This document shows positions 15,562 through 24,472 of a stretch of DNA of 43,008 bases, in pieces. Both the position numbers and the translations under genes were made by a program. The first letter of the stretch is position 1, and the number at the start of each line of letters is the position of its first letter. Below the pieces are notes generated by a model. That model made no database searches and was not told the origin of the DNA. It saw nothing but the letters and a program-made list of their open reading frames with translations. Source of the DNA: Bacteroidales bacterium (GTDB taxonomy: Bacteria; Bacteroidota; Bacteroidia; Bacteroidales; UBA10428); contig JAFGGU010000100.1 of NCBI GenBank assembly GCA_016930375.1, positions 1-43,008 of the forward strand. The letters are read 5' to 3'.

Positions 15562-17721
15562 ATGAAAAGAAATGCTGCTTTAGGTTTCCTATGCTTCCTG
15601 TCTATATTTGCTTACTCGCAGGATTACCTGATAAATTTTGATGGTACAGGCGCTAATACATCCGTTGAAGGAGTAAAAGTCGAAAACCTTACCCAGGGAA
15701 CCAGTTTAACCGTCAATGGAACGGATATTCTTAATTTAAAAGCAGTTTTAACTGGTATAAATGGTGCTTATAGGACTTCTGAAAAAGGTTTAGAAATATA
15801 TCCCAATCCGGTAACAGAATATACCACTATTGAATTTGTGGCAGCCACTCCGGGTGATGCCTTAATTGCAATATACGACCAGGTTGGAAAAACAATAGTA
15901 CAAATAGGAACAAGCCTTGCAAAGGGAACTCATACTTACCAAATAAATGATTTAAGCAGTGGGTTTTATACAGTTCGTGTACTATCCGAAACATATTCCT
16001 ATACAGGAAAAATAATAAGCCTGCAAAAAGGTACAGCAATTGCCGGTATTACCAGAATAGGTTTTTGTGATGGTAGTAATAACGAAAGCAGAGTTAAAAG
16101 CGCCAATACAACCATTCAGATGCAATATACCGCTGGTGACAGGTTGAAATTTACGGGGATTTCCGGTAATTATAGCACAATATTGACAGATATTCCAACG
16201 GAAAGTAAAACCATTGCATTTGAATTTACAGATTGTACCGACGGTGATAACAATAACTACCCGGTTGTGAAAATAGGTACACAAGTTTGGATGGCAGAAA
16301 ACCTTAAAACAACCAAATATAAAACTGGCTCCGATATACCAAATGTGACTGATGCAACGGAATGGTCAGCTTTGACAACTCCTGCTTATAGCTGGTATGA
16401 TAATGACGAAGTCACCTATAAAAACACCTATGGAGCATTGTACAACTGGCACACAGTAAATACCGGCAACCTTTGCCCAACGGGCTGGCAGGTGCCTGAC
16501 GAAAACGAATGGGCAAAATTAATAACATATCTTGGGGGTGAAAGTTTAGCCGGGGGGAAACTAAAAGAAATAGGCACTACACATTGGACAAGCCCCAACA
16601 CCGGAGCAATAAACGAAACGGGCTTTACAGCACTTCCAGGTGGAGACCGTGACAGCGATGGGGCATTCCTCAGCATTGACGACTACGGTAGCTGGTGGAG
16701 TGCTACAGAGTACGGTACTGGTTGCGCCTGGCTCCGGAGCATATACTACAGTAGCAGCGGTGTGGTCGGAAGCTACGGCGGTAAGGAGTTTGGGTTCTCT
16801 GTTCGTTGCGTTAAGGATGAAAATGGCAGTGCGCCTGTTGTAGCTTTTACCTCCTCAAATACCAGCATATCTGAAGGTGAAAGCATTGAATTTACTGATC
16901 TGTCAACCAACTGTCCTACAAGCTGGAACTGGGATTTTGGAGATGGTGGAACCAGTGCAGAGCAATCTCCATCCTATACCTATTCAACGGCCGGAACCTT
17001 TACGGTCAGTTTAACCGCAACAAATAGTTATGGTTCCGGTTCCGAAACTAAAACCAATTATATTACTGTTACAGCGGGTGCCGGAACCACTACCGTAACT
17101 GACTTTGATGGAAATGTATACAATACCATTACGATTGGCACGCAAACATGGATAAAAGAGAACCTGAAAACCACTCACTATAGCAATGGCACAGCTATTA
17201 CCTTAGTAACAGGCACCGGTAATTGGGATGCATTAACTGATAACAGCAAAGCTTACTGTTGGTATGGCGATGATATCAACAATAAAGAAACCTACGGTGC
17301 CTTATACACATGGGCAGCTGCTATGAATGGTGCATCAGGTAGTTCTGCAAACCCCAGCGGAATACAAGGTGTATGTCCTGTGGATTGGCATTTGCCTAGC
17401 CATGAAGAGTGGTGGCAATTAACAGAGTTTTTGGGTGGTGAAAGTGTTGCTGGCGGTAAACTTAAAGAAACCGGTACAGAGCATTGGTATAGCCCTAATA
17501 CTGCGGCGACCAACGAAACTGACTTTACAGCCCTTCCGGGTGGCCAACGCGGTAACGATGGAACATTCCAAACCATTACCAACTATGGTAACTGGTGGAG
17601 CGCTACAGAATACGATACCGGTAGTGCACTGAACCGGCGTTTATTCCACGGTGAAGGTAATGTGTACATAATCATTGATAGTAAGGAGGTTGGGTTTTCT
17701 GTCCGTTGCGTTAAGGATTAA
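15562..17721 (+). CDS. Exported FISUMP-PKD-FISUMP protein with internal T9SS-like sorting domain
   Basis: The 719-residue protein has a signal peptide (1-20, ending FAYSQ). Next is a stretch resembling a type A T9SS sorting domain (about 74-155: IYPNPVTEYTTIEF through GFYTVRVLSETYSYTGKI). Then come a FISUMP domain (about 233-418), a PKD domain (about 423-503, with WDFGDGGTS) and a second FISUMP domain (about 509-719). FISUMP is the Fibrobacter succinogenes major paralogous domain, common in surface proteins of this phylum and of unknown role. A sorting domain normally lies at the extreme C-terminus, so its place near the N-terminus is odd. The two FISUMP C-termini share the frame WWSATEY and GFSVRCVKD and differ in between. 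It heads a run of five genes for exported proteins. Confidence 0.88.
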   Translation: MKRNAALGFLCFLSIFAYSQDYLINFDGTGANTSVEGVKVENLTQGTSLTVNGTDILNLKAVLTGINGAYRTSEKGLEIYPNPVTEYTTIEFVAATPGDALIAIYDQVGKTIVQIGTSLAKGTHTYQINDLSSGFYTVRVLSETYSYTGKIISLQKGTAIAGITRIGFCDGSNNESRVKSANTTIQMQYTAGDRLKFTGISGNYSTILTDIPTESKTIAFEFTDCTDGDNNNYPVVKIGTQVWMAENLKTTKYKTGSDIPNVTDATEWSALTTPAYSWYDNDEVTYKNTYGALYNWHTVNTGNLCPTGWQVPDENEWAKLITYLGGESLAGGKLKEIGTTHWTSPNTGAINETGFTALPGGDRDSDGAFLSIDDYGSWWSATEYGTGCAWLRSIYYSSSGVVGSYGGKEFGFSVRCVKDENGSAPVVAFTSSNTSISEGESIEFTDLSTNCPTSWNWDFGDGGTSAEQSPSYTYSTAGTFTVSLTATNSYGSGSETKTNYITVTAGAGTTTVTDFDGNVYNTITIGTQTWIKENLKTTHYSNGTAITLVTGTGNWDALTDNSKAYCWYGDDINNKETYGALYTWAAAMNGASGSSANPSGIQGVCPVDWHLPSHEEWWQLTEFLGGESVAGGKLKETGTEHWYSPNTAATNETDFTALPGGQRGNDGTFQTITNYGNWWSATEYDTGSALNRRLFHGEGNVYIIIDSKEVGFSVRCVKD

Positions 17722-17752
17722 GATTAGATGACTACCAAATAAAATAATACCT

Positions 17753-18235
17753 ATGAAACACATACTGCTTTTTACGGCAATTCTTTTCCCGGGCTTTGTT
17801 GGCTTTGGCCAGGCGGGTTTGCAACAGGTCATTGCCACAGCCGGCGGCAATGCCGCCAACGGATCAATTGCCATTGAATGGACTTTCGGAGAACCGGTTG
17901 TTGCAACCCTATCAGGTGCCAATACAATTCTTACACAGGGCTTTCATCAGACCGATGTTTCCATAACATTCATTAAAGGGTCGGATGAGCTTCCCTGCAC
18001 AATTGAGATTTATCCTAATCCTACCGGTGACTTCGTAATGATGACCATTGATAATTCAGTATTAAAAGATGTTCAGTATTTATTGTATGATCTGAACGGA
18101 AAGTTGCTTGAAAAAAAGCTGCTTGTCAGCAACATCACTTTCATTGGTATGGCAGACTATCCTGCCGGCATCTACCTGCTGAAAATACTGCAGCCTGCTA
18201 AAAACATAACCACTATTGAAATTATCAAACACTAA
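17753..18235 (+). CDS. Small secreted protein with C-terminal T9SS sorting domain
   Basis: The 160-residue product starts with a signal peptide (1-20, ending GFGQ). A short middle segment contains GSIAIEWTFGEPVV and TLTQ-like TILTQGFHQT, as often seen before sorting domains. It ends in a typical type A T9SS domain (about 83-160: IEIYPNPTGDFV, YDLNGKLL, PAGIYLLKI). It is therefore likely to be exported across the outer membrane and anchored or released. It has little room for anything else, so it may be a minimal surface partner of its neighbours. It lies 31 bases after the FISUMP gene and 11 bases before the first collagen-like gene. Confidence 0.85.
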   Translation: MKHILLFTAILFPGFVGFGQAGLQQVIATAGGNAANGSIAIEWTFGEPVVATLSGANTILTQGFHQTDVSITFIKGSDELPCTIEIYPNPTGDFVMMTIDNSVLKDVQYLLYDLNGKLLEKKLLVSNITFIGMADYPAGIYLLKILQPAKNITTIEIIKH

Positions 18236-18246
18236 TTTCCAGACCC

Positions 18247-19368
18247 ATGACAAAAGTAAATCAAACCATACGTCCTCATATCATCTGCCTATATTCGATG
18301 ATGATGCTTGCCACAGGTTACAGTTTATGCCAGGCTCCCGGAGGTTTTAACTATCAGGCAGTGTTGCGGAACGGAGAAGGTACTCCGTTAACAAATACTA
18401 ATGCAGAAATTGAAATAAATATTTTGCAGGGAAGCACCGCAGGTCCTGTTGTTTATTACGAAACACATAGTGCTACTTCCAATGCTTTTGGACTGGTAAA
18501 CTTCGTAATTGGCACTGTGGATCCCGCTGATTTTTCTGCTATGGATTGGGCTAATGGTCCTTATTTTATTAGAATTATCGCCAATGGTATCGAAATGGGA
18601 ACCTCTCAATTGCTGAGTGTCCCCTATGCTTTGCATGCCCAAAGTGGAGCCGGATCCCCGGGTCCTAAAGGAGACAACGGACCACAAGGGCCAAAAGGTG
18701 ATAAGGGTGATGCCGGACCACAGGGATGTGAAGGGGAATTAGGGGATAGGGGTGATACCGGAGCACAGGGAACCAAGGGACCAAAAGGGGACACAGGAAT
18801 CCAGGGACCAAAAGGGGATACAGGATCACAGGGACAGAAAGGGGATACAGGATCACAAGGCATCCATGGGGATAAAGGAGATACCGGGACACTTGGGCCG
18901 AAAGGCTTGAAAGGAGATACCGGAGCACAAGGACCGAAAGGCGTAAAAGGAGATACCGGAGCACAGGGACCGAAAGGTGCGAAAGGAGATACCGGAGCAC
19001 AGGGGCCCAAGGGGGATAACGGAGATACCGGATTGCCAGGACTGAAAGGAATTACCGGGGCAAGCGGGCCTGCAGGAACTGACAAATGCATAGCCTTTGG
19101 CTATATAAACGAAGCGGGAACCATATTAAGCGGAAGCGGAAATTTCACATGTACATGGCATGATATATATTCTCCTTATGAAATAACCATTAGCGGTGTA
19201 GATTACTTCTATGCAGATTATACAACAATTGTTACGCCAGTAAACAATGCTAATATGTATGGTGCTCACAATAGTGTTGATGGTAAGTTATTGATCTATA
19301 TTTTCTTTCCAAAAAAAGGCGGTGAGATCGGCTCATCTGATTTCAACTTTATGGTATTTAAGAATTAA
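18247..19368 (+). CDS. Secreted collagen-like protein 1
   Basis: The 373-residue protein has an N-terminal signal sequence (residues 1 to about 29, basic start, ending SLCQ). A globular head starts [15 protein letters not shown] and ends [11 protein letters not shown] (about 30-133). An uninterrupted collagen tract of 48 Gly-X-Y triplets (about 136-279, rich in GDT, GPK and GAQ) follows. The C-terminal domain (about 281-373) starts KCIAFG and contains [11 protein letters not shown]. Charged triplets such as GPKGDT are typical of bacterial collagen-like triple helices, so a trimeric rod is likely, with the head or tail as trimerisation unit. There is no T9SS sorting domain. It is the first of three tandem paralogs. 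Confidence 0.88.
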   Translation: MTKVNQTIRPHIICLYSMMMLATGYSLCQAPGGFNYQAVLRNGEGTPLTNTNAEIEINILQGSTAGPVVYYETHSATSNAFGLVNFVIGTVDPADFSAMDWANGPYFIRIIANGIEMGTSQLLSVPYALHAQSGAGSPGPKGDNGPQGPKGDKGDAGPQGCEGELGDRGDTGAQGTKGPKGDTGIQGPKGDTGSQGQKGDTGSQGIHGDKGDTGTLGPKGLKGDTGAQGPKGVKGDTGAQGPKGAKGDTGAQGPKGDNGDTGLPGLKGITGASGPAGTDKCIAFGYINEAGTILSGSGNFTCTWHDIYSPYEITISGVDYFYADYTTIVTPVNNANMYGAHNSVDGKLLIYIFFPKKGGEIGSSDFNFMVFKN

Positions 19369-19411
19369 GTGTTTAACCTGGTGAAAATATTAAAACATCA
19401 ATCGTAAAGCC

Positions 19412-20527
19412 ATGAAAAATGATATTCCAATCATAAGATCATGTTTTATTAGCCTATTAACAATAATGATGCTGATCACAGGTACTGGTTTTGGCCAGGC
19501 TCCCGGTGGATTTAACTATCAGTTGGTGTTACGGAATGGTGAAGGCGGTCTTTTATCCAATACCGGTGCTGTCATTCAACTGCTTATATTGCAGGGAAGT
19601 AACACAGGACCGGAGGTATACGACGAAATTCATAATGTTACTTCCAATGATTTTGGACTTGCGAACTTCGAAATTGGCGCTGAAGATCCGGCAGGTTTTT
19701 CTTCCATTAACTGGTCTAATGGTCCTTATTTTTTAAAAATTGTCGTTAATGGTATGGAGATGGGAACTTCCCAACTGCTAAGTGTGCCCTATGCCTTATA
19801 TGCCAAAAGCGGAAAAGGTTCCCCGGGCCCGGAAGGAGATCCGGGATTGCAAGGACTTAAGGGCGCTACAGGCGATGCCGGTGCACAAGGAACCAAAGGG
19901 GACAAGGGCGATATAGGCGACACCGGTCCACAGGGATCCAAAGGGGATACAGGGGATGCGGGTCCGAAGGGAATTAAAGGAGATGCCGGCCTGCAGGGGC
20001 CGAAAGGGGATGTCGGACCGCAGGGATTCAAAGGTGAAACAGGGAATGCCGGACCACAGGGTCCGAAAGGCGACCAGGGCGATACTGGACCACAGGGTAT
20101 CAAAGGCGATACAGGGGATAACGGATCACAGGGTATCAAAGGTGATACAGGGAATACCGGAGCAAAAGGAACGAAAGGGGATACAGGAGATACCGGGCTA
20201 CAGGGTCCTGAGGGATACACCGGTCCGGCCGGACCTGCCAAATGTATCGCATTTGGCTGTATTAAAGAGGACGGAACCATATTAAGCGGAAGCGGAAATT
20301 TCACATGTACCTGGGAAGGATCATATTCCCGTTACCGGATAACAATAAGCGGTGAAGATTATTATTATGCAAATTATGCTGCACTCGTCACTCCGGTAAG
20401 TCAACCCCCATATAGAATATGCTCAACTGACAGTGTGAACGGCAGTTTATTGATCAGAGTGGAAAATTCTGAATACTATCCTTCCACCAATCCGTCCATT
20501 GTTCACTTTGCTGTCTTCAAATATTAA
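19412..20527 (+). CDS. Secreted collagen-like protein 2
   Basis: The 371-residue paralog of the preceding gene has the same order: signal sequence ending GFGQ, head beginning [17 protein letters not shown], 47 uninterrupted Gly-X-Y triplets, then the KCIAFG tail domain with [11 protein letters not shown]. Triplet composition differs (more GDA, GIK, GNT), yet the tract length is within one triplet of its neighbours. It lies 43 bases after gene 1 and 66 bases before gene 3, with only a weak hairpin after it, so co-transcription is likely. Confidence 0.88.
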   Translation: MKNDIPIIRSCFISLLTIMMLITGTGFGQAPGGFNYQLVLRNGEGGLLSNTGAVIQLLILQGSNTGPEVYDEIHNVTSNDFGLANFEIGAEDPAGFSSINWSNGPYFLKIVVNGMEMGTSQLLSVPYALYAKSGKGSPGPEGDPGLQGLKGATGDAGAQGTKGDKGDIGDTGPQGSKGDTGDAGPKGIKGDAGLQGPKGDVGPQGFKGETGNAGPQGPKGDQGDTGPQGIKGDTGDNGSQGIKGDTGNTGAKGTKGDTGDTGLQGPEGYTGPAGPAKCIAFGCIKEDGTILSGSGNFTCTWEGSYSRYRITISGEDYYYANYAALVTPVSQPPYRICSTDSVNGSLLIRVENSEYYPSTNPSIVHFAVFKY

Positions 20528-20593
20528 GCTTTCTGCACACATCAGTGTGATAAAAAATAATTAAAGACATTAGCAACAAGTTATCCTATTATC

Positions 20594-22342
20594 ATGAAAA
20601 AAGTGAATCAAACCATAAATCTGCAATTTATTTTCCTTCTTGCGATATGGCCGCTTGCCACAGCCTACAGTTTCGGTCAGGGGCCAAATGGTTTTAACTA
20701 CCAGGCAGTGTTGCGGGACGGTTCGGGGGGCTTATTATCCAACGCAAATGCAACTGTTGTGCTTGAGCTATTGCTGGGAGACATTTCAGGCTCCGTGGTT
20801 TATTCCGAAACACATAGCGTTACCTCAAATGCTTCTGGACTGGTAAACCTTGAAATTGGAGCTAAGGATCCGGCAGGTTTTTCTTCCATTGATTGGGCCA
20901 ATGGTCCCTATTTCATTAAAATTGCTGTTAACGGTACAGTGATGGGAACCTATCCGTTGGTGAGTGTGCCCTATGCTTTGTACGCCAACAGCGGAGCAGG
21001 ATCTCCTGGACCAAAAGGGGATATAGGACCACAAGGGCCAAATGGTGACAAAGGTGATACCGGACCGCAAGGTCCGAAAGGTGCTAAAGGGGATAAAGGC
21101 TCTGCCGGACCACAGGGTCCCAAAGGTGATAAAGGTGATACCGGATCGCAAGGCCCGAAAGGTGAGGCCGGGTTGCAGGGACCGAAAGGCGATGCCGGAC
21201 CACAAGGCGATAAAGGCGATAAAGGCGATACCGGTCTGCAAGGGCCCAAGGGCGATAAAGGCGATACCGGAGCACAAGGGCCCAAGGGTGATAAAGGTGA
21301 TACCGGATTGCAAGGGCAACAGGGTGATAAAGGCGATAGCGGTCTGCAAGGGCCCAAGGGCGATAAAGGCAATGCCGGGCCGACCGGACCTATTGGGGAT
21401 ACCGGGCCAACAGGTCCTGCAAGTCCGCTTAAATGCATCGCATTTGGTTGTATTAGCAGTGACGGTTCCGTATTAAGTGGAAGCGGTAATTTCACCTGCA
21501 CCTGGGACGCTTCATATAACCGCTATAATATAAACATAAGCGATGCAGATTATTATTATACAAATTATACAACTCTTGTTACCGTTGTAAGTCCTCCGGT
21601 TATGATTAATTCACCCGGGGTTCAAATTTATACATCCAGTGTTGGAGGTAATCTGTTGGTATATATGAGCAATTATATGGGTGATATCCATCAATTTACT
21701 TTTCACTTTATTGTATTCAATAATCTCAAATACGGTAGTTTGAGCGATATTGAAGGCAATTCCTATAAAATCATATCGATAGGAACACAGGAATGGATGG
21801 CCGAAAATCTTAAAACGACCAAATACAACGATGGCACAGCCATACCGCTGGTAACTGATGATATAGAATGGGTAAATTTAAGTACCCCTGCCTGTTGCTG
21901 GTATAATAATGATGCAGCTACTTACAAGGCAACCTACGGCACTTTGTACAACTGGTATGCAATAAACACGGCAAGAAATGGCAATAAAAATGTATGTCCT
22001 TCTGGCTGGCATGTACCAAAAGATGACGAGTGGACCATTTTAACAGATTATTTGTGTGGCATAACCGAGGCCGGAGGTAAACTTAAAGAAACCGGCACAA
22101 TACATTGGATCAGCCCGAACAACGGGGCAACCAACGAAACCGGCTTTACAGGCCTGCCAGGTGGCAACCGCGACGCTTATGGTAAGTTCTTCAGTGTTCG
22201 AATTAACGGTTATTGGTGGTCTTCTACTGAATACTCACGTGAGTATGCAATGTTCCGGAGCACCTTCTATTTCAACAATAATGTAGTGAGCGGATACAGC
22301 AATAAGACCGAAGGTTACTCTGTGCGTTGTTTGAGGGATTAA
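20594..22342 (+). CDS. Secreted collagen-like protein 3 with C-terminal FISUMP domain
   Basis: The 582-residue paralog has the signal sequence, the head domain ([18 protein letters not shown]) and 47 Gly-X-Y triplets. The [17 protein letters not shown] tail domain follows, and then, unlike its two neighbours, a full FISUMP domain (about 378-582: [16 protein letters not shown] to YSVRCLRD). It joins the two themes of this cluster, a collagen rod and a FISUMP head, and suggests the genes form one surface structure. The FISUMP domain closely resembles those encoded at 15562-17721, so it was probably acquired by recombination within the family. Confidence 0.88.
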   Translation: MKKVNQTINLQFIFLLAIWPLATAYSFGQGPNGFNYQAVLRDGSGGLLSNANATVVLELLLGDISGSVVYSETHSVTSNASGLVNLEIGAKDPAGFSSIDWANGPYFIKIAVNGTVMGTYPLVSVPYALYANSGAGSPGPKGDIGPQGPNGDKGDTGPQGPKGAKGDKGSAGPQGPKGDKGDTGSQGPKGEAGLQGPKGDAGPQGDKGDKGDTGLQGPKGDKGDTGAQGPKGDKGDTGLQGQQGDKGDSGLQGPKGDKGNAGPTGPIGDTGPTGPASPLKCIAFGCISSDGSVLSGSGNFTCTWDASYNRYNINISDADYYYTNYTTLVTVVSPPVMINSPGVQIYTSSVGGNLLVYMSNYMGDIHQFTFHFIVFNNLKYGSLSDIEGNSYKIISIGTQEWMAENLKTTKYNDGTAIPLVTDDIEWVNLSTPACCWYNNDAATYKATYGTLYNWYAINTARNGNKNVCPSGWHVPKDDEWTILTDYLCGITEAGGKLKETGTIHWISPNNGATNETGFTGLPGGNRDAYGKFFSVRINGYWWSSTEYSREYAMFRSTFYFNNNVVSGYSNKTEGYSVRCLRD

Positions 22343-22374
22343 ATAATCTGACTTTCATCCCCCTCAGCACCAAC

Positions 22375-22408
22375 AAAAAACCTGCTGCGCTTATGAGCTG
22401 ACAGCAGG
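22375..22408 (-). terminator. Terminator of small repeat protein B
   Basis: Read on the minus strand, CCTGCTG (22408-22402) pairs with CAGCAGG (22387-22381) and is followed by six T residues. An almost identical hairpin stands downstream of the paralogous gene at 25786, which shows that it belongs to the duplicated unit. It also separates this gene from the convergent collagen cluster. Confidence 0.85.
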
Positions 22409-22452
22409 CTATCCGTGATTCGGAAACGGTTGTTTGAACATGTGGATAACGT

Positions 22453-22866
22453 TTATTTGTTACATGCCAATACGGTTTCAACTTCATTCACATCGGCAGC
22501 CGGGGCTTCATATTTCAGCGATGCTTCGGTGGCAGTTGCGATCCACTCCAATCTTACCATTACAGGAGCGATATCGGCGTCATCAGCTTCCGGAGCTTCA
22601 TATACCAAATTAGCTTCGGTTGCTTCTGCCAGACCATTCAGCCTTTCAAATTCAACATAGTATACTTCAGATGCTGCAACAGCAGGAGCATTATACCTGA
22701 TGGCCTTTTCGGTAAGTGATACGATGGTTTCAAGATTAACCAGGGAAACCAGGGCAGCATCACCGGTATTTGCAGCAGCAGAATGTGTAAAGCTTCCGGC
22801 AGTAATTAAAAGAGCAGCACAGGCAGTTGCGGCTATTTTTTTGAAGTTGTTCGTTTGTGTTTTCAT
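22453..22866 (-). CDS. Small secreted three-repeat protein B (unrecognised family)
   Basis: I do not recognise this family. The 137-residue product starts MKTQTNNFKKIAATACAALL, a signal peptide likely cut after SAA. The mature part is three imperfect repeats of about 30 residues, each with a pattern like L-x-x-(T/A)-E-(A/K)-(S/N/A)-(L/I)-x-Y-x-A-P-x-(A/V)-(A/D)-x-x-(D/E). It ends in ETVLACNK. The ATG at 22866 is chosen because it gives the signal peptide and matches the paralog at 25786-26211; the frame is open further upstream but reads through low-complexity repeats. It has its own promoter and terminator, so it is probably a single-gene transcript. Function is unknown; a secreted acidic protein is all that can be said. 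Confidence 0.8.
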   Translation of the reverse strand: MKTQTNNFKKIAATACAALLITAGSFTHSAAANTGDAALVSLVNLETIVSLTEKAIRYNAPAVAASEVYYVEFERLNGLAEATEANLVYEAPEADDADIAPVMVRLEWIATATEASLKYEAPAADVNEVETVLACNK

Positions 22867-22896
22867 TGTTGTATTTTTTTGGTGTTTTTTTAGTGT

Positions 22897-22926
22897 TTGA
22901 TATAAGAATAACATATACCGTGCCAA
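22897..22926 (-). promoter_or_regulatory. Promoter of small repeat protein B
   Basis: On the minus strand TTG (22926-22924) is followed after 19 bases by TATATCAA (22904-22897). The spacer and flanks are almost identical to those of the paralog (shared run CTTTGGCACGGTATATGT). Conservation between two copies supports function, although the -7 element departs from TAnnTTTG. Confidence 0.55.
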
Positions 22927-22981
22927 AGTCTGTAAAGATAAGATATACAAATTGATATAAAAATTTCGGGTAAGTAGAACA

Positions 22982-22997
22982 AAACACGGAAGTGTTT
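22982..22997. promoter_or_regulatory. Conserved palindrome upstream of small repeat protein B
   Basis: AAACAC (22982-22987) and GTGTTT (22992-22997) are inverted repeats with spacer GGAA. The same 16 bases occur at 26325-26340 upstream of the paralog. Both lie about 55-70 bases upstream of the -33 element, a plausible activator site. The binder is unknown. Confidence 0.4.
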
Positions 22998-23044
22998 CAA
23001 AACATACAGGGAGTGTTCGAATACGGACAAGAAAAGAAAGATGG

Positions 23045-23110
23045 GGTGACAAGGAGACAAGGTGACAAGGAGACAAGGTGACAAGGAGACAAGGAGACAA
23101 GGAGACAAGG
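23045..23110. repeat. Tandem repeat of GGTGACAAGGAGACAA type
   Basis: A 16-base unit GGTGACAAGGAGACAA is repeated and degenerates into 8-base GGAGACAA units. Spacing is continuous, without unique spacers, so it is not a CRISPR array. Confidence 0.85.
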
Positions 23111-23115
23111 AGAAG

Positions 23116-23204
23116 AGGTGATTAGGTGATGAAGATTGAAATATTAATCACCTCATTACCTAGTCACCTAATCACCTAGTCACCTAATCACTTAATTACC
23201 TAAC
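23116..23204. repeat. GTGATTAGGTGA-type inverted repeat array
   Basis: AGGTGATTAGGTGA (23116-23129) has a perfect inverted copy TCACCTAATCACCT (23164-23177), which could form a 14-bp stem. Related units continue to 23204 and run into the 3' end of the gene at 23192-24472. It may act as a terminator on the minus strand. The same family occurs at 26371-26467. Confidence 0.8.
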
Positions 23205-24472
23205 TTAAACCTCACCAGCCTTAACGGCACTCCTTTGGCATTCTTAAGGAGTTGAAGACTGTAAATGTAACCGTTGTGGTAAACCATTTTGGAGGGATTG
23301 ATCACCAGGTTGTAATCATCGCAGACAAAACTGCTCTGGCATACAAATTTTCCACCGTTTTCATAAACCCAAACGTTGAATTTGTTGGCATTTTCTTCTT
23401 TGGCGAACTCAAAGAACAATAAATTACCGTCGGAATCTTTAATAACCGACGAGGCAAAAGGCATAGGCATGGGTTCTGTAATTTTTTCCAAATCAGCTGT
23501 CATTTCTTTCACAAAATATTCCATGGCAGCTTCATATTCTTCATCACGGATCTCTAGGATATTTTCCTGTTTATTTTTAAACCTGTCAATTGCCTTCTGC
23601 TGGATTTCTTTTTGCTCCTGCACAGAAAGACAACTTCTTTCCCAACCGACCTTTTCTTTTGAGATGAGTTTGCCTTCCAGGTCATACACCAGAATCTCGC
23701 CAGTGGCATGAATGGCAACGATAAGTTTATTTCCGATACATGCAATACTGGGTGGATTGCTCGGCGCAGGAGGAGGGCCATATGGGATTGTTGTAGAGCC
23801 GATCTTCCCGCCTTTTTTGAGTTCATAGACATAATTGAAAGGTTTTCTCGTTCCGGTCTTTTGAGAGGCAATTTCATAAGGCGTAAAATGTTCCCAGATC
23901 ACTTTCTCAATATTGGTTTCATAATCAACTATCGAAACAAAGTCCCTGAATTTCGTACTCCAAATAACCCAGCCTACGACAGCTATTTTATTATTGGGCA
24001 AAGGGATCATTTGTTTCGACATGTAGTCGAGCTTCAGGGTCTTTTTATAGTTGCCGTTAAAATCAAAGCAGACCATGTTCCCCATGTTATCCAATCCGGT
24101 GAAAAACGTATTGCCGTTTAGGATCCCTTCAATGGCATTAATTTCTTTAAACGGTTGACCGTTACTTTTATAAATGCCAAACTCCTTCTCGAATTTCCCG
24201 CTTGGAGAAAATTTGGTATAGTAATTCCGGTAAGTATGATTTACGATCACAGAACCATCGGGCATGACTTTCAGTGATTTTCTGTCACCCATGAGTGTAT
24301 TGTATATCGTATCGTAATAGTTTTTAAATACTTGATCCCAATTATTATCCTGCGCATAGGCAGGATCAGGAACCAGTTTAACGGTACCGCCCTTATAGAT
24401 ATCGATGAGTTTCTGAGAAAAGGCCGGCACAGCCAAAGCTGCTATGAATAAGGCAAGCAATGATTTTTTCAT
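23192..24472 (-). CDS. Secreted protein, probable beta-propeller
   Basis: The 426-residue product has a signal peptide (1-19, MKKSLLALFIAALAVPAFS). The rest is made of repeating beta-rich stretches such as SLKVMPDGSVIVN, YYTKFSPSGKFEKEFG, MVCFDFNGNYKKTLKL, PPSIACIGNKLIVAIHATGEILVYDLEGKLISKE and IKDSDGNLLFFEF. This alternation of 'what is read' and 'what is displayed' strands resembles the 6-bladed beta-propeller proteins common in Bacteroidota, but I cannot name a family with certainty. The last residues (LGN and the stop) read through a GTGATTAGGTGA-type repeat. It follows the sigma/anti-sigma pair after a 240-base gap and could be its sensory partner or target; that is inference. Confidence 0.7.
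   Translation of the reverse strand: MKKSLLALFIAALAVPAFSQKLIDIYKGGTVKLVPDPAYAQDNNWDQVFKNYYDTIYNTLMGDRKSLKVMPDGSVIVNHTYRNYYTKFSPSGKFEKEFGIYKSNGQPFKEINAIEGILNGNTFFTGLDNMGNMVCFDFNGNYKKTLKLDYMSKQMIPLPNNKIAVVGWVIWSTKFRDFVSIVDYETNIEKVIWEHFTPYEIASQKTGTRKPFNYVYELKKGGKIGSTTIPYGPPPAPSNPPSIACIGNKLIVAIHATGEILVYDLEGKLISKEKVGWERSCLSVQEQKEIQQKAIDRFKNKQENILEIRDEEYEAAMEYFVKEMTADLEKITEPMPMPFASSVIKDSDGNLLFFEFAKEENANKFNVWVYENGGKFVCQSSFVCDDYNLVINPSKMVYHNGYIYSLQLLKNAKGVPLRLVRFKLGN

Noticed and set aside
18624..19091. Long proline-rich ORF on the minus strand across the collagen tract (also at 19789-20304 and 20971-21501)
   Set aside because: It is the mirror of the Gly-X-Y coding repeats; the periodic GGN codons read as proline or other residues on the other strand. 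There is no signal, start context or independent support.
20530..20552. Hairpin CACAC-ATCA-GTGTG after collagen gene 2 as a terminator
   Set aside because: The stem has only five pairs and no T-run follows, so it would not be expected to stop transcription.
10368..22342. Defence island or CRISPR type III-E system around the CHAT protease
   Set aside because: No Cas effector, repeat array, nuclease, toxin or gasdermin-like gene is present; neighbours are sigma/anti-sigma genes and surface proteins.
15562..22342. Local diversity-generating retroelement
   Set aside because: No reverse transcriptase ORF or template repeat was found in this window, so only the variable-window pattern is reported.
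22867..23100. N-terminal extension of small repeat protein B up to 23100
   Set aside because: The extension translates low-complexity repeats and crosses the conserved promoter. The ATG at 22866 gives a signal peptide identical in style to the paralog.
23045..23204. Possible CRISPR array
   Set aside because: Units are contiguous, short and degenerate, with no unique spacers of even length and no cas genes nearby.
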